Of a DNA stretch of 43,706 nt, positions 17,464 to 26,066 are shown piece by piece. Positions within the stretch are counted from its first letter, which is position 1; the number at the start of each line of letters is the position of its first letter. The translations under genes and the position numbers were made by a program. A model generated the notes under the pieces. The model was not told where the DNA came from. It saw only the letters and a list, made by a program, of their open reading frames with translations, and ran no database searches. The DNA is from Cytophagaceae bacterium (lineage in GTDB: Bacteria > Bacteroidota > Bacteroidia > Cytophagales > Cytophagaceae), in NCBI GenBank assembly GCA_029237685.1, contig JAQZBV010000007.1:1-43706 (forward strand), read 5' to 3'.

Positions 17464-18063
17464 TTACAACGCGTCTACTATATCGGCAGACAATGGTTTT
17501 ACAGACGAAGGATAAAACTTCAACAACTCTCCCTTTTCATCGATGAGGTATTTGCAGAAATTCCAGGAAGGTGCTTTATCGTTCCAGCCGTTTTTAGCAG
17601 GATCAGTCAACCACTTGTACAAAGGGTGAGTTTTTGAACCTCTCACTTCTACTTTTTCCATCAACTGAAAAGTCACATGGAACTTGGTGCTGCAAAAATT
17701 CTTGATGGTTTCCGTTGATCCGGGCTCTTGTCCGCCGAAATCATTGCAAGGAAAGCCCAATACAACGAGCTTATTGCCATACTTTACATGAAGAGCCTCA
17801 AGATCCTCATATTGAGGAGTAAAACCGCATTCAGAAGCCGTATTGACGATCAAAATCTTTTTGCCTTTGAACTGGTTGAGGTCCAAATCGGCTCCGTCGA
17901 TCGTCTTTACCTTGATCGCATACAAGTCTTCTTTTGCTACCACCTTCTCTTCAGAAGATTCGGAAGGATTACTTTTAATGCTTCCAAAGCATGACGTTAA
18001 AAACATAAGAAGTGAATAGCCTAAACCCATAAATATCGTTTTGTAAAGTAAAGATTGGTGCAT
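17464..18063 (-). CDS. Lipoprotein glutathione peroxidase family protein
   Basis: A 199-aa protein. The ATG at 18061-18063 is chosen: it lies 2 nt past the argS stop, while a 25-codon extension would lie inside argS. The N-terminus is a lipoprotein signal with lipobox LTSC near residue 25. The thioredoxin-fold domain contains the peroxidatic cysteine in NTASECGFTPQYEDLEALH, then FPCNDFGGQEPGS (including the catalytic glutamine) and SWNFCKYLID (Trp-Asn pair). It uses cysteine rather than selenocysteine, so a thioredoxin-dependent peroxide reductase is likely. Membrane anchoring suggests protection of the envelope against lipid or hydrogen peroxides. Confidence 0.9.
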   Translation of the reverse strand: MHQSLLYKTIFMGLGYSLLMFLTSCFGSIKSNPSESSEEKVVAKEDLYAIKVKTIDGADLDLNQFKGKKILIVNTASECGFTPQYEDLEALHVKYGNKLVVLGFPCNDFGGQEPGSTETIKNFCSTKFHVTFQLMEKVEVRGSKTHPLYKWLTDPAKNGWNDKAPSWNFCKYLIDEKGELLKFYPSSVKPLSADIVDAL

Positions 18064-18065
18064 GA

Positions 18066-19850
18066 TTACATTTTTTCTGGTACTTCTATACCTACGAACA
18101 ACATCGCCTGCCGGATTGTTCGTTTTGTGAGTGTACAAAGTATCAAGCGGTATGCTTGTTCGGTGGCGGTGTTGTGACCGATAATCGGCAACTCATTGTA
18201 CATGCGGTTAAATTCTTTGGCCAGCGCATACACATAATTGGCGACCAAAGCCGGAGAATAGGTTTCCGCTGCTTCTTCTGTTTTGACAGGAAAATCTTTC
18301 AATAAAGTCAACACATTGCGCTCCGCTTCGTGCACAGCATAATCCACCGGGATATCTGCTGCTGAAGGCAATACCTTCAATTGAGTCGCTTTTCTAAGAA
18401 TCGCAGCAATACGTGCGTGCGTGTATTGGATAAACGGTCCTGTATTTCCCTGAAACTCCACAGACTCTTCCGGATTGAAGAGCATGGATTTCTTAGGATC
18501 AACTTTCAAGAGGAAATATTTCAAGGCACCCAAACCCAGCATGCGGTAGAGCTTATTGGCTTCCTCGCTGGAGAAATCTTCGATCTTACCCAACTCACGG
18601 GTACGAGCTTCCGCTGTAGTGATCATCTCGTGCACCAGGTCATCTGCATCGACTACCGTACCTTCGCGTGATTTCATTCTGCCGGATGGCAAGTCTACCA
18701 TGCCATATGACAAATGGTAAATACCATCGGCATAAGGGCGACCTAATTTTTTAAGAATATGTTTTAATACCACAAAATGGTAATCCTGTTCGTTGCCGAC
18801 GACATAGATCGAACGATCCATTTTGAACTCGTCATACTTCAAGTCGGCTGTGCCCATGTCTTGGGTGATGTATACGGAAGTACCGTCTCCACGCAACACC
18901 AATTTCTGATCCAGGCCTTCCGCTGTCAGGTCGATCCAGACCGAACCGTCCTCTTTCTTGAAAAAGACACCGGCTTTTAATCCTTGTTCTACGGTAGTCT
19001 TACCCAACAGGTAAGTATCTGACTCGTAATACATTTTATCGAAATCTACTCCGATGGTTGTGTAGGTCTCGTTGAAACCTTCGTACACCCAACCATTCAT
19101 GGTTTTCCAAAGTTTGATTGTTTCCGGATCCCCGGTCTCCCATCTCAGCAACATGTCCTGAGCGGCCAGCATGATCGGCGCTTTCTTTTTGGCTTCGTCT
19201 TCGGTCTTGCCTTCTTCCATCAAAGCTTTGATCTCTTTGCGGTAAGCCGCGTCGAATAAGACATAATACTTCCCTACCAGGTGATCGCCCTTTAGGCCTG
19301 CACTCTGAGGGGTTTCTCCTTTACCTTCCTTTTGGTAAGCGATCATGGACTTGCAGATGTGAATGCCTCGGTCATTGACCAGGTTGGCTTTCACCACATC
19401 GTATCCGCAGGCTTTTAATATTTCAGCAATGGAATAGCCTAAGAAGTTATTTCTCAAGTGTCCGAGGTGCAAAGGCTTGTTGGTGTTGGGTGAAGAATAT
19501 TCCACCATGACTTTTTTACCCTGACCTTGAGTGGGTTGAGGAATGCCATTCGTATAAAAATCTTTTAGCAGTTCATTCCAGTAATTGTTTGCCAATACGA
19601 GGTTTAAGAAACCTTTGACGATGTTGAAAGAAGAAATACCGGGAACGTTGGCTACTAAATAATTACCCAATTCATTACCCAAATCTTCAGGCTTCTTTGC
19701 GGTTGCTTTCAGGAAAGGAAACAAGACAAAGGTAAGGTCTCCTTCAAATTCCTTTTTTGTTTCCTGCAAAGCCAGTTGCGCTTCCGGAACGGTGATCTGG
19801 TAGTGAGACGTGAAGTATGATTGTATAGCCTGCGCTATTTTCTTTTCCAT
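18066..19850 (-). CDS. argS: Arginyl-tRNA synthetase
   Basis: A 594-aa class I synthetase charging tRNA-Arg. The ATG at 19848-19850 (MEKKIAQAIQ) is preferred over an in-frame start 13 codons upstream because it begins directly at the N-terminal Arg-tRNA recognition domain. The signature NTNKPLHLGHLRNN carries the HIGH-equivalent HLGH. The KMSKS region is the usual degenerate form, MKSREGTVVDADDL. The C-terminal DALR anticodon-binding domain includes YTHARIAAILRKA. It heads a minus-strand operon (gpx starts 2 nt after its stop) and is divergent from the arginine decarboxylase gene. Confidence 0.96.
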   Translation of the reverse strand: MEKKIAQAIQSYFTSHYQITVPEAQLALQETKKEFEGDLTFVLFPFLKATAKKPEDLGNELGNYLVANVPGISSFNIVKGFLNLVLANNYWNELLKDFYTNGIPQPTQGQGKKVMVEYSSPNTNKPLHLGHLRNNFLGYSIAEILKACGYDVVKANLVNDRGIHICKSMIAYQKEGKGETPQSAGLKGDHLVGKYYVLFDAAYRKEIKALMEEGKTEDEAKKKAPIMLAAQDMLLRWETGDPETIKLWKTMNGWVYEGFNETYTTIGVDFDKMYYESDTYLLGKTTVEQGLKAGVFFKKEDGSVWIDLTAEGLDQKLVLRGDGTSVYITQDMGTADLKYDEFKMDRSIYVVGNEQDYHFVVLKHILKKLGRPYADGIYHLSYGMVDLPSGRMKSREGTVVDADDLVHEMITTAEARTRELGKIEDFSSEEANKLYRMLGLGALKYFLLKVDPKKSMLFNPEESVEFQGNTGPFIQYTHARIAAILRKATQLKVLPSAADIPVDYAVHEAERNVLTLLKDFPVKTEEAAETYSPALVANYVYALAKEFNRMYNELPIIGHNTATEQAYRLILCTLTKRTIRQAMLFVGIEVPEKM

Positions 19851-19995
19851 AACAATTTGGTAATCGATCTTGGTGTTAGACGGCCACAAAAATGCTAAAA
19901 AATCGGTGAATATCCACCATGCTAAAGATATAGGCTTTGACTCTTGGAGAAATATGCATTTTAATGCATTATTGCGACCTAATTATAGAGTAGAA

Positions 19996-21387
19996 ATGGA
20001 CAGGTACGTTGACCTTATCGATCAAACCTTTTACTTCCCTACGGAAGAGTTTCAATTGGAAAACAATCAATTGTCTTTCAACGGCGTACCGTTGATGGAA
20101 GTGATTGAAAAATACGGCACGCCGTTGAAATTGACTTACCTGCCAAAGATCAGTTCGCAAATTCAAAAAGCGAAAAGCTTTTTCAAGGATGCCATTGAAA
20201 AGCACAACTACCAGGGCACTTATACTTACTGCTATTGCACCAAGTCTTCGCACTTCAGTTTTGTATTGGAAGAAGCTTTGAAGAACGATATCCATATTGA
20301 AACATCCTCTACTTTCGATATTCCGATTGTGCGCATTTTGTTTGACAAAGGCAAGATCAGCAAGGACACGTTTGTGGTCTGCAATGGATACAAAAAAGAA
20401 ACATATACCGATGCCATCTCTGACCTGATCAATGACGGTTTCAATTGCATCCCGGTATTGGATCACCTGGAAGAACTGGATGCTTACGAAGCCGGTGTGA
20501 AAGGCACTTGTAATATTGGTATTCGAATGGCCACAGACGAAGAACCGAAGTTTGAATTTTATACCTCTCGTTTGGGCGTTCGTTACAACGATGTGATTGA
20601 TTTCTACAACAACCGCATCGCCAACAATCCGAAATTCAAATTGAAGATGATGCACCTGTTCATCAACACGGGCATTAAAGATACGACTTACTACTGGAGT
20701 GAATTAAGACGCTTCCTTTATAAATACTGCGAACTGAAAGCCATCAATCCTGATCTCGATTCCATCGACATCGGCGGCGGATGGCCGATCAAGACCTCTG
20801 TGCATTTTGATTACGATTATGCCTACATGACCAATCAGATTGTAGAAACGATCAAACGCATCTGCGAAGAAAAAGGCGTACCTACTCCTAATATCTTCAC
20901 GGAGTTTGGAAGTTTCACTGTCGGCGAAAGCGGTGCGGCGATCTATTCTGTATTGGGATCTAAATTGCAAAACGACAAAGAAGAGTGGTACATGATCGAC
21001 AGTTCGTTCATTACTACCCTGCCTGATGTATGGGGATTGAACCAAAAGTATTTGCTGTTGCCTGTGAACAACTGGGACAAGCCTTACGACAAAGTGAAGT
21101 TAGGCGGTATCACCTGCGACAGCATGGATTACTACAACTCAGAAGCACACGTGAACATGGTGTTCATGCCAAAGTTGCAGCCAAAAGAAAAACAATACAT
21201 CGGCTTCTTCCACACAGGAGCTTACCAGGAATCACTGGGCGGATACGGCGGGATACAGCATTGCCTGGTGCCTGCACCGAAACATATCCTGATCAACAGA
21301 GATGCGGAAGGTAAATTGGAATACAAGCTTTTTGCCGAGGAGCAAGATAAGGAGTCGATGCTGAAGATATTGGGATATATTAAGTAG
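19996..21387 (+). CDS. speA: Arginine decarboxylase, PLP-dependent, biosynthetic type
   Basis: A 463-aa fold-III PLP enzyme converting arginine to agmatine, the first step of polyamine synthesis by that route. The ATG at 19996 is chosen; 42 further upstream codons run through the promoter region into argS. The PLP lysine lies in YCYCTKSSHFSF near residue 76, the phosphate-binding glycine loop is DIGGGWPIKT, and the C-terminal substrate-site motif is GGITCDSMDYYN. It is much shorter than E. coli SpeA (about 660 aa) and matches the compact Bacteroidota form. It is separated from the divergent argS by 145 bases, so two arginine-consuming genes share one control region. Confidence 0.88.
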   Translation: MDRYVDLIDQTFYFPTEEFQLENNQLSFNGVPLMEVIEKYGTPLKLTYLPKISSQIQKAKSFFKDAIEKHNYQGTYTYCYCTKSSHFSFVLEEALKNDIHIETSSTFDIPIVRILFDKGKISKDTFVVCNGYKKETYTDAISDLINDGFNCIPVLDHLEELDAYEAGVKGTCNIGIRMATDEEPKFEFYTSRLGVRYNDVIDFYNNRIANNPKFKLKMMHLFINTGIKDTTYYWSELRRFLYKYCELKAINPDLDSIDIGGGWPIKTSVHFDYDYAYMTNQIVETIKRICEEKGVPTPNIFTEFGSFTVGESGAAIYSVLGSKLQNDKEEWYMIDSSFITTLPDVWGLNQKYLLLPVNNWDKPYDKVKLGGITCDSMDYYNSEAHVNMVFMPKLQPKEKQYIGFFHTGAYQESLGGYGGIQHCLVPAPKHILINRDAEGKLEYKLFAEEQDKESMLKILGYIK

Positions 21388-21404
21388 AGAAGCTTTCAAA
21401 ATAG

Positions 21405-21470
21405 AAGGTACGAGCTAGGAGCTAGGAGGGACGAAATCTGTCGTCCCTCCTAGCTCCTAGCTCGTACCTT
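21405..21470. terminator. Bidirectional terminator made of a heptamer inverted repeat
   Basis: A perfect 30-bp stem with a 6-base loop (AATCTG). Each arm contains two GAGCTAG-type 7-mers next to a GAGGGACGA core. It is followed on the plus strand by GTTTTAAT. It lies between the convergent speA (stop 21387) and HAD phosphatase genes. The HAD stop codon (21457-21459) and its last codons are inside the right arm. Confidence 0.88.
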
Positions 21471-21978
21471 GTTTTAATATCCAATTTGAGGCGTCTAGTA
21501 AATCCTTCGCTATGTAATCCGCCGTTTCGGCTGGGTGTCCTTCTTCGTGAATGTGTACGGTTTTTAAACCTAATTTTCTGGCCGGGACTAAATCTCTTCC
21601 TCTATCACCTACCATGTAAGACGTTGAGATGTCGATGTCGTGTTTGGCGATTGCTTTTTCAAACAACAGAGACCCGGGTTTACGCCCCAAAGAGTTGGTG
21701 AACGTTTGATGGTAGGGACTGTAAAAAATATCATCGATCAGACTGCCTGTAAGCTCATGCATGTAGGCATGACACTTCGTGACATCTTCATGACCATAGA
21801 TCCCTTTGGCAATGCCGGATTGGTTGGTGATCAACACTAGCAAGTAACCCTTGTCGTGTAATAACTGCAAGGCTTCCTTCACACCTGCTACTAATACAAA
21901 CTGTTCGACTTTATAAGTATAATTAACATCATCAATGTTAATCACACCGTCTCTATCTAAGAATACACATTTTTTCAT
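21457..21978 (-). CDS. HAD-IIIA phosphatase, GmhB/HisB-N-like
   Basis: A 173-aa phosphatase. The ATG at 21976-21978 (MKKCVFLDRDG) is chosen; the frame extends 44 codons upstream, but that part translates a repeat element (22004-22090). Motif I is FLDRDGVIN (Asp8 nucleophile, Asp10), motif II ITNQSGIA, and motif IV GDRGRDLVPARKLG. Overall similarity is to D-glycero-manno-heptose-1,7-bisphosphate 7-phosphatase. However, the zinc loop expected there (cysteines and histidine before the motif III lysine) reads SPYHQTFTNSLGRKPG, with no cysteines. The substrate may differ from GmhB. The final Gly-Thr-Ser and stop codon are encoded by the terminator repeat. Confidence 0.8.
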   Translation of the reverse strand: MKKCVFLDRDGVINIDDVNYTYKVEQFVLVAGVKEALQLLHDKGYLLVLITNQSGIAKGIYGHEDVTKCHAYMHELTGSLIDDIFYSPYHQTFTNSLGRKPGSLLFEKAIAKHDIDISTSYMVGDRGRDLVPARKLGLKTVHIHEEGHPAETADYIAKDLLDASNWILKQGTS

Positions 21979-22003
21979 CTTCAATTCTAAATTACGTAAG
22001 GCT

Positions 22004-22090
22004 GCGTTAGGGATCGAATGGAAAGCCCGAAGTGCGTTGGCTTTAGCGTGGGCGGACTTGGAGTGAGAGCCCGGCCCGCAGGGAACGCCC
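22004..22090 (-). repeat. Interspersed repeat (GGCGT...CCCTAACGC family), second copy
   Basis: Read on the minus strand it opens GGGCGTTCCCTGCGGGCCGG and closes GATCCCTAACGC, matching the ends of the element at 4484-4655. The copy is 87 bases and lacks the internal duplication. It lies just upstream of the HAD phosphatase start. Confidence 0.65.
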
Positions 22091-22203
22091 AAACCATTCT
22101 TCCCATTCACTCAAACATTCTCCACGACCATCTTACAGATCAAATTCCCAACACTAAATTATTCCTTAAAATTAACTAATATTGACGAAAACATAACCAC
22201 CTT

Positions 22204-23514
22204 ATGATCGCAATCATCGGCGCAGGTATTTCCGGATTGACTTTGGCTTACCGCTTGCAAGAGCAAGGCACTCCTTATATCCTTCTGGAATCCAGTGCAA
22301 TGCCGGGCGGATACATACAAACGGACACCAAAGAAAAAAGTATCCTGGAAAAAGGACCCAATTCCATTTTAGCCGATGAGTTGGTACTTGATTTTATAAA
22401 AGAACTAGGATTAAGCCAGCAAGTAGTAGAAGCCAATGCCATCAGCAAAAAACGCTATGTCTATAAAAATGGCAAATACCGCACACTCCCATCGGGGCCG
22501 TTGAGCTTGTTGTTCGGTTCGTTTTTTTCTTTCTCACAACGACTAAACATTTTCAAAGAATATTTTAATACAAAACCATACCGTGAAGACAGTACCCTCT
22601 ATGATTTGATCAGCGAGCGCTTTGGACAGGAAGCAGCGGATTACGCGCTCGATCCTTTTGTATCTGGTGTGTATGCAGGTAATCCTAAAGAATTACTGGC
22701 TGATCTTTGTTTTCCTGTACTTGGAAAAAACATTCGCAGCTACGGCTCCATCCTCAAAGGATTCATAAAAAATCCTCCTAAACGACGAGTGTCTTTGACC
22801 TTTCAACAAGGATTGGGAACACTCATCCATGCCTTGGCTGATAAAGTTGAGAACAAACGATACGCTTGCACAGTAGAAGACATGCAAGCTGCCGGCGGTC
22901 AGTGGAAACTAGTATGCAACAGCGGCCAAGAAAAAGAAACTTTGCTTTGCGATCGTATAGTGTTTGCCTTGCCGGCATACCAGGCAGCTCCCATTATACG
23001 TTCTCATTCGATAGAATGGGCGGAGTGGTTTAACGGCATTGAATACCCCATGGTTAGAAACATGCATTTGGTCTATAAAAAAGATCAACTGGCATTTCAT
23101 CCGAAAGGTTTTGGTGCCCTCCATCCACGCATTGAACCCTTATTTACTGCAGGAGTAATCTGGAACACGTCTACCTTTGAAGGCAGAACAGCGGACGATG
23201 AAATACTCCTGACTTGTATGGTGACAGAAAAAAGAACACCCAGTGTTGCAACCATGAGTGATCAAGAAGCAGAAGCAGCCATCCTGAAAGAAATAGAACA
23301 CTTATACCAAATTGCAGGTAAACCGGTGTTTGCACAATCGGGATTGTGGAAAAAAGGCATTCCTCAATACACGGGTACAATGACAACTATTTTGAACCAC
23401 TGTGAAGAATTAGAAAAAATGAATGTTTATATTTGTTCGAATTGGCCTCACGGCATCAGCATCACGGACTGTATCCACCGTGCGCATGAGCTGGCCACAA
23501 AATTTAAGATTTAA
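22204..23514 (+). CDS. Protoporphyrinogen/coproporphyrinogen oxidase, HemY-type
   Basis: A 436-aa FAD-dependent oxidase of late haem synthesis. The N-terminal dinucleotide-binding motif is IAIIGAGISGLTLAYRLQEQ, followed by the acidic ribose-binding residue in LLESS. The motif LEKGPNSIL, the central DPFVSGVYAGNP and the C-terminal YICSNWPHGISITDCIHRA are typical of the oxygen-dependent enzyme. There is no transmembrane segment. The symbol is left blank because HemG, HemY and CgoX naming varies and the substrate (proto- or coproporphyrinogen) cannot be decided here. It is followed 14 bases later by a GT2 gene in the same direction. Confidence 0.9.
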   Translation: MIAIIGAGISGLTLAYRLQEQGTPYILLESSAMPGGYIQTDTKEKSILEKGPNSILADELVLDFIKELGLSQQVVEANAISKKRYVYKNGKYRTLPSGPLSLLFGSFFSFSQRLNIFKEYFNTKPYREDSTLYDLISERFGQEAADYALDPFVSGVYAGNPKELLADLCFPVLGKNIRSYGSILKGFIKNPPKRRVSLTFQQGLGTLIHALADKVENKRYACTVEDMQAAGGQWKLVCNSGQEKETLLCDRIVFALPAYQAAPIIRSHSIEWAEWFNGIEYPMVRNMHLVYKKDQLAFHPKGFGALHPRIEPLFTAGVIWNTSTFEGRTADDEILLTCMVTEKRTPSVATMSDQEAEAAILKEIEHLYQIAGKPVFAQSGLWKKGIPQYTGTMTTILNHCEELEKMNVYICSNWPHGISITDCIHRAHELATKFKI

Positions 23515-23528
23515 ACATCAAACTATAG

Positions 23529-24260
23529 ATGCTGTCGCCCGCGTTAGTTGTTATTCCAACGTACAATGAAATTGAAAACATCGAACTGTTGTTGCAAAGA
23601 ATTTTTGCATTAAACGAACGATTTGATGTCCTGATCATTGACGACGGTTCACCCGACGGCACTGCGGCAGTGGTAAAACAACTGCAACCGACTTATCCTA
23701 ACCGCCTATTTTTAGTAGAAAGAAAAGGTAAACTGGGTTTAGGCACCGCTTACATTAAAGGTTTTGAATGGGGATTGGAAAAGAAATACGACTACATCTG
23801 CGAGATGGATGCTGATTTCTCACATGATCCCGATGACCTGGTACAGCTTTACCGTACCTGTATCGATCACCATGCCGACCTTGCGGTAGGATCGCGTTAC
23901 ATCCACGGTGTGACCGTAGTCAACTGGCCCATCGGGCGTGTGTTGATGAGTTACTTTGCCAGTGTTTACGTGCGCACCATCACAGGCATGCCTGTGCAAG
24001 ATGCTACAGCCGGCTTCAAATGTTATTCGCATAAAGTATTAGCAACAATCCCTTATAAAAACGTAGAGTTCCTCGGTTATGCTTTTCAAATTGAAATGAA
24101 ATTTCTGACCTGGAAATACGGATTCAAGATCATCGAAGTACCTATTATTTTCAGAGATCGAACCAAAGGGACATCCAAAATGTCTACCGGTATTTTTACT
24201 GAAGCCTTCTGGGGCGTGATGATGATGAAGGTGAAGAGTTATTTTAAATCCTACCATTGA
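23529..24260 (+). CDS. Polyprenol-phosphate mannosyltransferase-like GT2
   Basis: A 243-aa family 2 glycosyltransferase. Motifs are VVIPTYNEIENI, the nucleotide-binding DDGSPDGTA, the metal-binding DxD-type MDADFSHDP and the acceptor region DATAGFKCYS. It resembles the catalytic domain of dolichol-phosphate mannose synthase (DPM1/Ppm1) and has no C-terminal membrane domain. It probably loads a sugar onto a lipid carrier for glycosylation of exported molecules. It sits 14 bases after the HemY-type gene and 53 bases before a conserved unknown. Confidence 0.88.
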   Translation: MLSPALVVIPTYNEIENIELLLQRIFALNERFDVLIIDDGSPDGTAAVVKQLQPTYPNRLFLVERKGKLGLGTAYIKGFEWGLEKKYDYICEMDADFSHDPDDLVQLYRTCIDHHADLAVGSRYIHGVTVVNWPIGRVLMSYFASVYVRTITGMPVQDATAGFKCYSHKVLATIPYKNVEFLGYAFQIEMKFLTWKYGFKIIEVPIIFRDRTKGTSKMSTGIFTEAFWGVMMMKVKSYFKSYH

Positions 24261-24313
24261 TCACAGCAAGAGTATTTAGCAAGAGCAAGAAATTATTTAC
24301 TCGTTATTCCACC

Positions 24314-24709
24314 ATGACATCCTCTCGTAACGACCTTCTTAAATTGCGTCCAGAGATTCCCTCCATTCAACAGGATTTAGAAATGAGTCCGGAGGAAGCA
24401 TTCCAAAATCAAACCATCCGCCCTATTCTCAAATTTCAAAACGATTTGCTGCTGGCTATTTATGCGGAACATGTACTTAAGCATAAAAGTATTTTTTATA
24501 AATTGACCATCCCAAAACGTTTAGAGTTCGTTAAAGAAAGTTTGCAAAAAGATCCGCTGTTAAAGCACACGTTGATTGGTGCGGTGATCGGACTTTTCAC
24601 AAACGAAGAATTCGGCATTTACCTGGAGCATGAGAAAGAGTTGAAACGAAGGATCTCAGATATGCTCGTTCAACGTTTTCAAGACCAAATCGGTTATTTT
24701 GACGAATAA
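24314..24709 (+). CDS. Conserved protein of unknown function
   Basis: A 131-aa soluble, mostly helical protein. The ATG at 24314 (MTSSRNDLLKLRPEIP) is preferred to a TTG at 24257, which would overlap the GT2 gene. It contains ILKFQNDLLLAIYAEHVL and LKHTLIGAVIGLFTNEEFGIY. I recall similar Bacteroidota proteins sometimes labelled glyoxalase, but no glyoxalase metal-binding residues are visible, and I would not use that name. There is no signal peptide. Cytoplasmic; function unknown. Confidence 0.7.
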   Translation: MTSSRNDLLKLRPEIPSIQQDLEMSPEEAFQNQTIRPILKFQNDLLLAIYAEHVLKHKSIFYKLTIPKRLEFVKESLQKDPLLKHTLIGAVIGLFTNEEFGIYLEHEKELKRRISDMLVQRFQDQIGYFDE

Positions 24710-24754
24710 AGCCTCTTCTGTTTTCAGTTTCAGTTCTCAGTTATATTTTTATCC

Positions 24755-24774
24755 TATGTCAGCTAGCTGACATA
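24755..24774. promoter_or_regulatory. 20-bp perfect palindrome, possible operator
   Basis: The sequence TATGTCAGCT and its exact reverse complement AGCTGACATA abut with no spacer. It lies 20 bases upstream of a TAGCTTTG box (24794-24801) and 67 bases before the barrel-protein start. This position suits a dimeric regulator. There is no T-run, so a terminator is less likely. Confidence 0.45.
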
Positions 24775-24793
24775 CTCTGGCATTCCAATTTTC

Positions 24794-24801
24794 TAGCTTT
24801 G
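24794..24801 (+). promoter_or_regulatory. Candidate -7 promoter box
   Basis: TAGCTTTG matches the Bacteroidota -7 consensus TAnnTTTG, 40 bases before the start codon at 24842. No clear -33 TTTG element was found at the usual distance. Confidence 0.4.
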
Positions 24802-24841
24802 AAGAGTCATTCGCATCCTTATACTTGCTAATTGCTCTGCT

Positions 24842-25603
24842 ATGAAAACAAACTATTTAATTGCCCTATTCCTCTTCACCATAGGCTTCGCCGCTCAAGC
24901 CCAGGACAACACACAACCTAAAGGCTATCGTTACAACAATTACTTCGACATCGGTGGTAACATCGGTGACAATGAAGGTGCCGGAACGCTTTCCTGGGTG
25001 CACCTGCACGGAATCGGTCATAAGAAACAACGCTTGAAAATCGGGTACGGCCTGCGCTTCACTTCTTATGTGGGTGCCAACAAATGGTACACCACTGCCC
25101 CATCCAAATACACCAGTACCCGACAAGATCCTTTGACGATTTTCTCTGAAACCATAGAAAACAATATTGATACGATCGCTCTGGTAACTCCTCAGGTGAA
25201 CCTGATCAACCTGTCCATTAACATAGAGTATAATGTTTGGCGCTCTTTCGACTTAGGTGTTAACATTGACGCGATAGGATTCAGTTTTGGAGGAAAACAA
25301 AAAGTAAACGTGCTATCCAGTTCTTTTGATAGCGGACAATCTCCTGTGACCACAGCTAGGCCCACCTCCTTTAATCTTTTGCTGACCAGTGATAACGACA
25401 TTGGCTCGCTCAACTCAGAATTCTTTGTGCGTTACTGGATCTCACCGAAATTTGGTATCAGAGCAGGTTATAGTTTTTTGTTTACAGAATACAGAACAGA
25501 AAACAAACTTTCCTTCGACAATAATAGAATTGAAAACGATCGCTACCGCTTGAAAACATCGATGTTCTTGCTTGCTTTCACTTACAAACCGTTTAACAAG
25601 TAA
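24842..25603 (+). CDS. Outer-membrane beta-barrel protein
   Basis: A 253-aa protein with a signal peptide (LIALFLFTIGFAAQAQ). The mature region alternates hydrophobic and polar residues in strands with glycine-rich turns. It ends in RLKTSMFLLAFTYKPFNK, a pattern of eight- to ten-stranded outer-membrane barrels. It has recurring strand pairs such as FDLGVNIDAIGFSFGGK and KFGIRAGYSFLFTEYR. No enzymatic motif is seen. It is followed 10 bases later by a DM13-domain lipoprotein, and the two probably share a promoter and function. Confidence 0.75.
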   Translation: MKTNYLIALFLFTIGFAAQAQDNTQPKGYRYNNYFDIGGNIGDNEGAGTLSWVHLHGIGHKKQRLKIGYGLRFTSYVGANKWYTTAPSKYTSTRQDPLTIFSETIENNIDTIALVTPQVNLINLSINIEYNVWRSFDLGVNIDAIGFSFGGKQKVNVLSSSFDSGQSPVTTARPTSFNLLLTSDNDIGSLNSEFFVRYWISPKFGIRAGYSFLFTEYRTENKLSFDNNRIENDRYRLKTSMFLLAFTYKPFNK

Positions 25604-25613
25604 AACTTCTATT

Positions 25614-26066
25614 ATGAAAAAGTTACTGATTCTTATACTCATGGCTGTTATGGCCAGTCCGCTGATTTCTTCCTGCAAGAAGAAAGAAGATCCAGGTCCA
25701 AGCACTACTGTTACGTCAGAACCGCCTCCCGATGACAGTGATACTATAGGAGAAGGTAGTTTTACAAGCTATGATCATGGTTTAAGCGGATCAGCTGTAT
25801 TATACGAAGAAGGCGATCCTGCCGTAAAAAAATTAAGACTCTACGACTTCAATATGACCGCCGGCCCGGACGTGTATGTATACTTATCCAAAACCAGCAG
25901 CTACAGCGCAGGCAATGTTTTACAAATCACTAAACTCACGACAGGTTATACCAACAGCAGCATTACGTTCGATGTCACGTCTCCTAACTATAGCAGTGAT
26001 TACAAGTATGTGTTAGTGTATTGTGTCCAGTTTAGTTCGTTGTTTGGTTACACCGAATTAAAATAG
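25614..26066 (+). CDS. DM13-domain lipoprotein
   Basis: A 150-aa lipoprotein. The ATG at 25614 gives a lipoprotein signal with lipobox LISSC (Cys near residue 21) followed by a Lys/Glu/Pro linker. Residues about 48-150 match the DM13 domain: GSFTSYDHGLSGSAVLYEE, LRLYDFNMTAGPDVYVYLS and the end motif VLVYCVQFSSLFGYTEL with the conserved cysteine. DM13 domains are proposed to take part in redox or electron transfer, but this is not well tested. The stop codon TAG is the first three bases of a heptamer repeat. Confidence 0.85.
   Translation: MKKLLILILMAVMASPLISSCKKKEDPGPSTTVTSEPPPDDSDTIGEGSFTSYDHGLSGSAVLYEEGDPAVKKLRLYDFNMTAGPDVYVYLSKTSSYSAGNVLQITKLTTGYTNSSITFDVTSPNYSSDYKYVLVYCVQFSSLFGYTELK

Noticed and set aside
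21979-22110. Longer N-terminus for the HAD phosphatase (44 extra codons)
   Set aside because: The extension is the translation of an interspersed repeat, and the HAD fold begins at the chosen ATG.
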